Assembly: GCA_910584575.1 (NCBI GenBank)
Contig: CAJUBG010000009.1
Span: 16,056-80,055, forward strand
Direction: 5' to 3'
Source of the DNA: an uncultured Dorea sp.
Lineage (GTDB): Bacteria; Bacillota; Clostridia; Lachnospirales; Lachnospiraceae
DNA length: 64,000 nt
Of this stretch, positions 59,628-64,000 are shown piece by piece (the first letter of the stretch is position 1; every line of letters starts with the position of its first letter). The notes beneath the pieces are model-generated. The model made no database searches. It was not told the DNA's origin and saw only the letters and a list, made by a program, of their open reading frames with translations. The translations under genes were made by a program, and so were the position numbers.

Positions 59628-60713
59628 CTACTTCGCTTTAATATATCCTTTTGCAGTCAACGCCTCTGCGCAGAGTACCGCGCCGCCTGCCGCGCCGCGC
59701 ACCGTATTGTGGGACAGGCCGATAAACTTATAGTCATAGATACTGTCCTCTCTGAGCCTTCCAATCGAAACGCCCATTCCCTTCTCGAAATTCACATCCT
59801 GGGCTACCTGGGGACGGTTATCCTCCTCCAAATACTGGATAAACTGCTTCGGCGCGCTTGGAAGCCCTGCCTCCTGTGGATATCCCTTGTAGCTTAACAG
59901 CTTCTCAATCAACTGCTCTTTTGTCGGCTTCTTCTCAAAATTGATAAATACTGCCGCCGTATGGCCGTCCAATACAGGAACGCGGATACACTGGCAGGTG
60001 ATTTTAGGCAAGTTTGCTTTCACAATCTGCCCGTCCTCTACATGCCCCAACACACGCAAAGGCTCTTGCTCGCTCTTTTCCTCCTCACCGCCGATATAAG
60101 GGATGATATTTCCTTCCATCTCCGGCCAGTCCTTGAACGTCTTGCCTGCCCCTGAGATTGCCTGATAGGTGGCCGCAACCACCTCTGTGGGGCCAAATTC
60201 CTTCCAGGCCGCAAGGCAGGGCGCATAACTTTGGATTGAACAGTTTGGTTTCACCGCAATAAATCCCCGCGTCGTTCCCAGACGCTTCTTCTGGGCTTCG
60301 ATTACCTCAAAATGTTCGGAGTTAATCTCCGGCACCACCATGGGCACATCCGGCGTCCAGCGGTGCGCACTGTTGTTGGATACCACAGGAGTCTCTGTCT
60401 TTGCGTATTCCTCCTCGATTGCGCGAATCTCCTCCTTGGTCATATCCACGGCGCTGAACACAAAATCGACGGTGGAGGCAACCTTATGAACCTCGCCTAC
60501 ATTCAACACGGTAAGCCCTTTGACACTCTCCGGCATGGGCGAAGCCATCTTCCATCTGTCTCCTACCGCCTCGGCATAAGTCTTTCCCGCTGACCGTCCG
60601 CTTGCCGCCACAGTCACAACCTCAAACCATGGATGGCCGTCAAGAAGCGAGATAAATCTCTGTCCGACCATTCCTGTTGCACCTAAGATACCTACTCTTA
60701 ATTTCTGTTCCAT
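59628..60713 (-). CDS. asd: Aspartate-semialdehyde dehydrogenase
   Basis: A 361-residue enzyme that reduces aspartyl phosphate to aspartate semialdehyde, the branch to lysine, diaminopimelate, threonine and methionine. N-terminal LRVGILGATGMVGQRFISLL binds NADP; the active-site Cys158 is in VKPNCSIQSYAP, and the His/Arg set lies in CIRVPVLDGHTAAVF. The sequence is of the archaeal/fungal-like type used by many Clostridia rather than the E. coli type. AGGAGTAAAG precedes the start. It follows argH by 26 bp and may share its transcript. Confidence 0.95.
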   Translation of the reverse strand: MEQKLRVGILGATGMVGQRFISLLDGHPWFEVVTVAASGRSAGKTYAEAVGDRWKMASPMPESVKGLTVLNVGEVHKVASTVDFVFSAVDMTKEEIRAIEEEYAKTETPVVSNNSAHRWTPDVPMVVPEINSEHFEVIEAQKKRLGTTRGFIAVKPNCSIQSYAPCLAAWKEFGPTEVVAATYQAISGAGKTFKDWPEMEGNIIPYIGGEEEKSEQEPLRVLGHVEDGQIVKANLPKITCQCIRVPVLDGHTAAVFINFEKKPTKEQLIEKLLSYKGYPQEAGLPSAPKQFIQYLEEDNRPQVAQDVNFEKGMGVSIGRLREDSIYDYKFIGLSHNTVRGAAGGAVLCAEALTAKGYIKAK

Positions 60714-60739
60714 GCTTCTTTACTCCTTTTATCTAGTAA

Positions 60740-62116
60740 TTATTCACCAAGGTATTTCCGGCAGGCGGCAATTTCTGCCTCCATGGCCGGCCTCCCCGGC
60801 GCCCCCGCCGTAACCCGCTTATTGACGCAGGCTTCCATGCTGATTGCCTGGTAAATGTCCTCCTCAAACACTGGCGATATCCTCTGATACTCCTCAAGAG
60901 GCAGTTCATCCAATGCAACATTCTTCTCAATGCACAGAAGAACAAGCCTCCCCACAATGCCGTGGGCATCCCGAAACGCAACTCCATGGTTTACCAGATA
61001 ATCCGCCGCATCCGTGGCATTGGTAAATCCATGCTTCGCGCTGTCCTCCATCCGTTCCTTCTTAAAATGCATGGTCCGAAGCATGCCGGTAAACAGCGTA
61101 AGGCATCCCTTTGCCGTGTCAATGGCGTCAAATGCCCACTCCTTATCCTCCTGCATATCCTTATTATAAGCGAGAGGAATTCCCTTCATGGCAACCAGAA
61201 GCGCCTGAAGCGCCCCGTAGACCCGTCCGGTCTTGCCGCGGACTAACTCCGCAATATCCGGATTCTTCTTCTGGGGCATAATACTGCTGCCCGTGCTATA
61301 AGCATCGTCAATCTCCACAAACTGGTACTCATTGGAATTCCAGATGATTACCTCCTCGGAAAACCGGCTCAAATGCATCATCATAATCGACAATGCAGAC
61401 AGAAGCTCTAACAGGTAATCCCTGTCGGACACGCCGTCCATGCTGTTCCTTGTAGGGCCCTCGAAGCCAAGGAGACTGGCCGTGTAATCTCGGTCTAACG
61501 GGTAGGTGGTTCCCGCCAGAGCGCCTGAGCCAAGAGGACAGGTATCCATCCGCCGGTAAATGTCCTTAAGCCTCTCATGGTCCCTTCGGAGCATTTCAAA
61601 ATATGCCCCCATATGGTGAGCCAGGGTAACCGGCTGCGCCTTCTGCAAATGGGTAAAGCCTGGCATGTAAGTGTCAACATTCTCCTCCATGACTGCAAGG
61701 ATTGCCTGCAAAAGCTCTTTCACAAGCTGGTTTAAAATATGTACCTCATCCCGCGCATACATCTTCATATCTAACGCCACCTGGTCGTTGCGGCTTCTTC
61801 CTGTATGCAGCTTCTTCCCCGGCTCGCCAATCCGGTCAATCAGCGTCGCCTCCACAAAACTATGGATATCCTCATACTGGTCTGTAATCTCAAGCCTTCC
61901 GTTCTCCACATCGCTTAAGATTCCCTCCAGTCCCTCTACAATCTTCTCCTTCTCAGTATCCGTCAGAATTCCCTGACGCGCCAGCATCATCACATGCGCA
62001 ATACTGCCGCGGATGTCCTGGGCATAGAATCTCTTGTCAAATGAGATTGACGCGTTAAACTGATATACTAGCTGGTCCGTTTCCTTCGTGAAACGTCCGC
62101 CCCATAACTGTGCCAT
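60740..62116 (-). CDS. argH: Argininosuccinate lyase
   Basis: A 458-residue fumarase-superfamily lyase, the last step of arginine synthesis. Start at MAQLWGGRFTKETD, with GGGAGATGAAAG upstream. Seen: HTGRSRNDQVALDMKMYARD with the substrate-binding residues, TYMPGFTHLQKAQPVTLAHH, and the flexible-loop signature GSSIMPQKKNPD with the catalytic Ser. Length is standard. No other arg gene is in the window. It lies 36 bp after queH and just before asd, all on the minus strand. Confidence 0.96.
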   Translation of the reverse strand: MAQLWGGRFTKETDQLVYQFNASISFDKRFYAQDIRGSIAHVMMLARQGILTDTEKEKIVEGLEGILSDVENGRLEITDQYEDIHSFVEATLIDRIGEPGKKLHTGRSRNDQVALDMKMYARDEVHILNQLVKELLQAILAVMEENVDTYMPGFTHLQKAQPVTLAHHMGAYFEMLRRDHERLKDIYRRMDTCPLGSGALAGTTYPLDRDYTASLLGFEGPTRNSMDGVSDRDYLLELLSALSIMMMHLSRFSEEVIIWNSNEYQFVEIDDAYSTGSSIMPQKKNPDIAELVRGKTGRVYGALQALLVAMKGIPLAYNKDMQEDKEWAFDAIDTAKGCLTLFTGMLRTMHFKKERMEDSAKHGFTNATDAADYLVNHGVAFRDAHGIVGRLVLLCIEKNVALDELPLEEYQRISPVFEEDIYQAISMEACVNKRVTAGAPGRPAMEAEIAACRKYLGE

Positions 62117-62152
62117 ATCTTTCATCTCCCTTGTATTATGCTGCCTCTTTAT

Positions 62153-62767
62153 CTACGCCCTGCGCGACACGGCTACGGAAAATTCACATCCGCAGTAATC
62201 CTGCCGGTACAGGCCATACTTCTTAGACAGCTCTATCGAGCGTTTATATCCGTTCTTTTTCTTAAAATCAGAGGGCAGGTATGCCACCCCGTACTCCTTA
62301 GAAAGCCGCGTCCCGATTTCATTTAACCGGCCAGCGTTTTTAAGAGGGCTGATACTCAGCGTCGTGGCAAAATAGTCAAAACTGCACTTTTTTGCTACCT
62401 CCGCCGCCTCCCGAAGCCTAAGCTCATAGCATCTAAAGCAGCGCTCACCGCCCTCCTTAAGATGCTCCATTCCCCTCGCCATCTCATAAAAGCGGTCTTT
62501 ATCGTAATTCCCCGCCATAAATGAAATGGGGTGACGGGTCTTCATCTTCGCAATCAAGGTCTGCTGTTCCAGAATCCGTTTGGTATATTCACTTTCCGGA
62601 TAAATATTGGGGTTATAATAAAATGTGGTAATCTCAAAATAATTGCTGAGATATTCCAGCACATAACTGCTGCAAGGAGCACAACAGCTATGCAGCAGAA
62701 GGCTCGGCGCCTTCTTTTCCTTTTCCAGACCCTCAATCAATTTCTCCAGTTCTTTCTGATAATTCAT
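62153..62767 (-). CDS. queH: Epoxyqueuosine reductase QueH
   Basis: A 204-residue protein of the QueH (DUF208) family, the non-orthologous replacement for QueG that finishes queuosine on tRNA. All Cys pairs expected for its iron-sulfur cluster and metal are present: LHSCCAPCSSYVLEYL near residue 28, GGERCFRCYELRLREAAEVA, and RQDYCGCEFSVAVS at the end. DYFATTLSISPLKN is another family stretch. GAGGAGAAG precedes the start. The genes for the earlier steps are not in the window. Confidence 0.94.
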   Translation of the reverse strand: MNYQKELEKLIEGLEKEKKAPSLLLHSCCAPCSSYVLEYLSNYFEITTFYYNPNIYPESEYTKRILEQQTLIAKMKTRHPISFMAGNYDKDRFYEMARGMEHLKEGGERCFRCYELRLREAAEVAKKCSFDYFATTLSISPLKNAGRLNEIGTRLSKEYGVAYLPSDFKKKNGYKRSIELSKKYGLYRQDYCGCEFSVAVSRRA

Positions 62768-62936
62768 CTGAAATCTTCTCCTCTAAATGACTTTTCACTG
62801 CGTCTCTTAGGTATACCTTTTGAATTATAACTGCTTTCACTGTTTCTGGCAAGGTTAATCCCTCACTAATTTATGATATTTACATAAAATAAATGTAACG
62901 ATAGCTGATTCTTATTACAGAATACAGGAGGTTCCT

Positions 62937-63704
62937 ATGGAACAAGTATTAGAACTCAAACATATCCACTATGCCTATCACACCCTGGAAGGGGAAACTC
63001 CTGCTCTTACGGACATATCCTTTGCGCTGAATAAGGGAGAATTCGTATCCATCGTAGGACCTTCGGGCTGCGGCAAATCCACCCTGCTTTCATTGATTGC
63101 CGGTCTCCTTGAGCCGGAAAAAGGCTTGATTAAAATCAATGGAAAATACTTAAAAGAGAGCACTACCAATGTAGGCTACATGCTCCAGCACGACGAACTC
63201 TTTGAATGGCGGACCATTTACAACAACGTCCTCCTTGGACTGGAGGTTCAGCATATGCTCACCGCCCGTACCAGACAGAGGGCGCACGAATTGTTAGACC
63301 TTTACGGACTGCGTCAGTTTGAAGCCTCCCGCCCCTCCGAGCTGTCAGGAGGTATGCGCCAGCGGGCAGCCCTAATCCGTACCCTGGTATTAGAGCCAGA
63401 CCTTCTGCTTCTGGATGAACCCTTCTCTGCACTGGACTATCAGACACGGCTGACCGTAGGGGACGATATCGGCCAGATTATCCGCAAAGAGGGAAAGTCC
63501 GCACTCCTGGTAACCCATGACCTGTCAGAGGCCATCTCCCTTGCAGACCGAGTCATCATCCTCTCCGGACGTCCCGCCGCCATTAAGCAGACGATCCCCC
63601 TGATCTTTGACCTTGACGCAGACACCCCTCTGAACCGGCGCAACGCACCGGAATTTAAAACATATTTTAATCTTATATGGAAGGAGTTGAATACAGATGA
63701 GTAA
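62937..63704 (+). CDS. ABC importer ATP-binding protein, SsuB/TauB/NrtD type
   Basis: A 255-residue ATPase. Walker A GPSGCGKSTLLSLIAG, Q-loop YMLQHDELFEWRTIYNNVLL, signature LSGGMRQRAALIRTL, Walker B LLLLDEPFSALD and the switch His in LLVTHDLSEAISLADRV are all present. This is the class energising nitrate, sulfonate, taurine or thiamine-precursor importers. CAGGAGG precedes the start. It overlaps the permease gene by 8 bp. No riboswitch was recognised in the 170-bp upstream gap, so the substrate stays open. Confidence 0.93.
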   Translation: MEQVLELKHIHYAYHTLEGETPALTDISFALNKGEFVSIVGPSGCGKSTLLSLIAGLLEPEKGLIKINGKYLKESTTNVGYMLQHDELFEWRTIYNNVLLGLEVQHMLTARTRQRAHELLDLYGLRQFEASRPSELSGGMRQRAALIRTLVLEPDLLLLDEPFSALDYQTRLTVGDDIGQIIRKEGKSALLVTHDLSEAISLADRVIILSGRPAAIKQTIPLIFDLDADTPLNRRNAPEFKTYFNLIWKELNTDE

Positions 63705-64000
63705 CCTGTCAGCAGGCCAACAGAAATATCTCCTTATGCACCGCAGGCACAAACGGATTGTCAGAATATCGCGAATATTGATTCTGTTAAGTTTTTTATT
63801 TGTGTGGGAATTCACAGCGAATGTTGGAATCATAGATTCATTTATTTTCAGCAGTCCCTCCAAGATCGCCCTTTGCTTTTGGGAAATGCTTCTGGATAAG
63901 AGCATCTTTCTCCACCTGGGAGTCACCCTGTATGAAACAATCCTAAGCTTCCTGCTCGTAATTGCCATCAGCATCCTGGTGGCAGTTGCCCTGTGGTTCA
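63697..64000 (+). CDS. ABC importer permease, SsuC type (runs off window)
   Basis: The first 101 codons are visible. MSNLSAGQQKYLLMHRRHKR is a basic cytoplasmic tail, then a first membrane helix (ILILLSFLFVWEFTANVGII), the family segment FSSPSKIALCFWEMLLDKSI and the start of the permease domain (LHLGVTLYETILSFLLVIAI). This is the typical layout of SsuC/NrtB/ThiX permeases. The start overlaps the ATPase stop. A substrate-binding protein gene is expected downstream, beyond the window. Confidence 0.9.
   Translation, partial: MSNLSAGQQKYLLMHRRHKRIVRISRILILLSFLFVWEFTANVGIIDSFIFSSPSKIALCFWEMLLDKSIFLHLGVTLYETILSFLLVIAISILVAVALWF

Noticed and set aside
1..64000. CRISPR arrays, rRNA or tRNA genes
   Set aside because: No regularly spaced repeats and no rRNA or tRNA-like sequence were recognised.

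Overview
The window reads as chromosome of a Gram-positive, anaerobic, probably spore-forming member of the Clostridia, most likely family Lachnospiraceae. The grounds are a cysE-cysS-mrnC-rlmB-sigH operon under a cysteine T-box, strong GGAGG ribosome sites, sigma-A promoters and the family level of most proteins. Species cannot be fixed by eye. No rRNA, tRNA, CRISPR array or intact insertion sequence was seen.

Layout. 1-4.6 kb: a partial HicB-like antitoxin with a palindromic promoter, then the T-box operon. 4.6-12.6 kb: an Rpn-type nuclease, a two-component system, two membrane/lipid genes, a GNAT acetyltransferase, ispF, and an XRE regulator paired with an ImmA/IrrE-like protein that has lost its HExxH motif. 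12.6-28.6 kb: a surface-polysaccharide operon, visibly more A+T-rich than its flanks, all on the minus strand. 28.7-37.1 kb: MATE exporter, L,D-transpeptidase, CPBP protease, Bce-type ABC transporter, and a small A+T-rich patch with a frameshifted acetyltransferase. 37.2-64 kb: housekeeping and metabolism (purL, helicase, an SOS-type DNA-repair pair, glgB, cell-wall hydrolase, ugd, mgsA, topB, ppk, asd, argH, queH) and the start of an SsuBC-like ABC importer.

The most interesting part is the polysaccharide operon, which seems to carry two independent layers of phase variation plus a dedicated elongation factor pair. (1) Directly upstream of its first gene is a candidate invertible promoter: a 225-bp segment flanked by identical 20-bp inverted repeats (28283-28302 and 28528-28547), holding one good sigma-A promoter. 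As sequenced that promoter points away from the operon, so the operon is predicted to be OFF; inversion would place it about 45 nt upstream of the first gene. (2) The first two genes are tandem NusG/LoaP-type processive antiterminators, as expected for a long operon. (3) Three left-handed beta-helix acyltransferase genes inside the operon each contain a poly-G tract (G9, G10, G8 on the coding strand). The G8 copy is out of frame here and would be restored by G7 or G10. Together these predict ON/OFF switching of the whole polymer and separate switching of its decorations.

Other signals of note are LexA-type boxes over the promoter of a radical-SAM DNA-repair gene, a perfect 20-bp operator palindrome at the HicB-like gene, a Bce-type transporter whose operator remains but whose two-component system is not adjacent, and a Cys-rich tail on IspF. 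All functional calls are from sequence reading and family knowledge; no database search was run.
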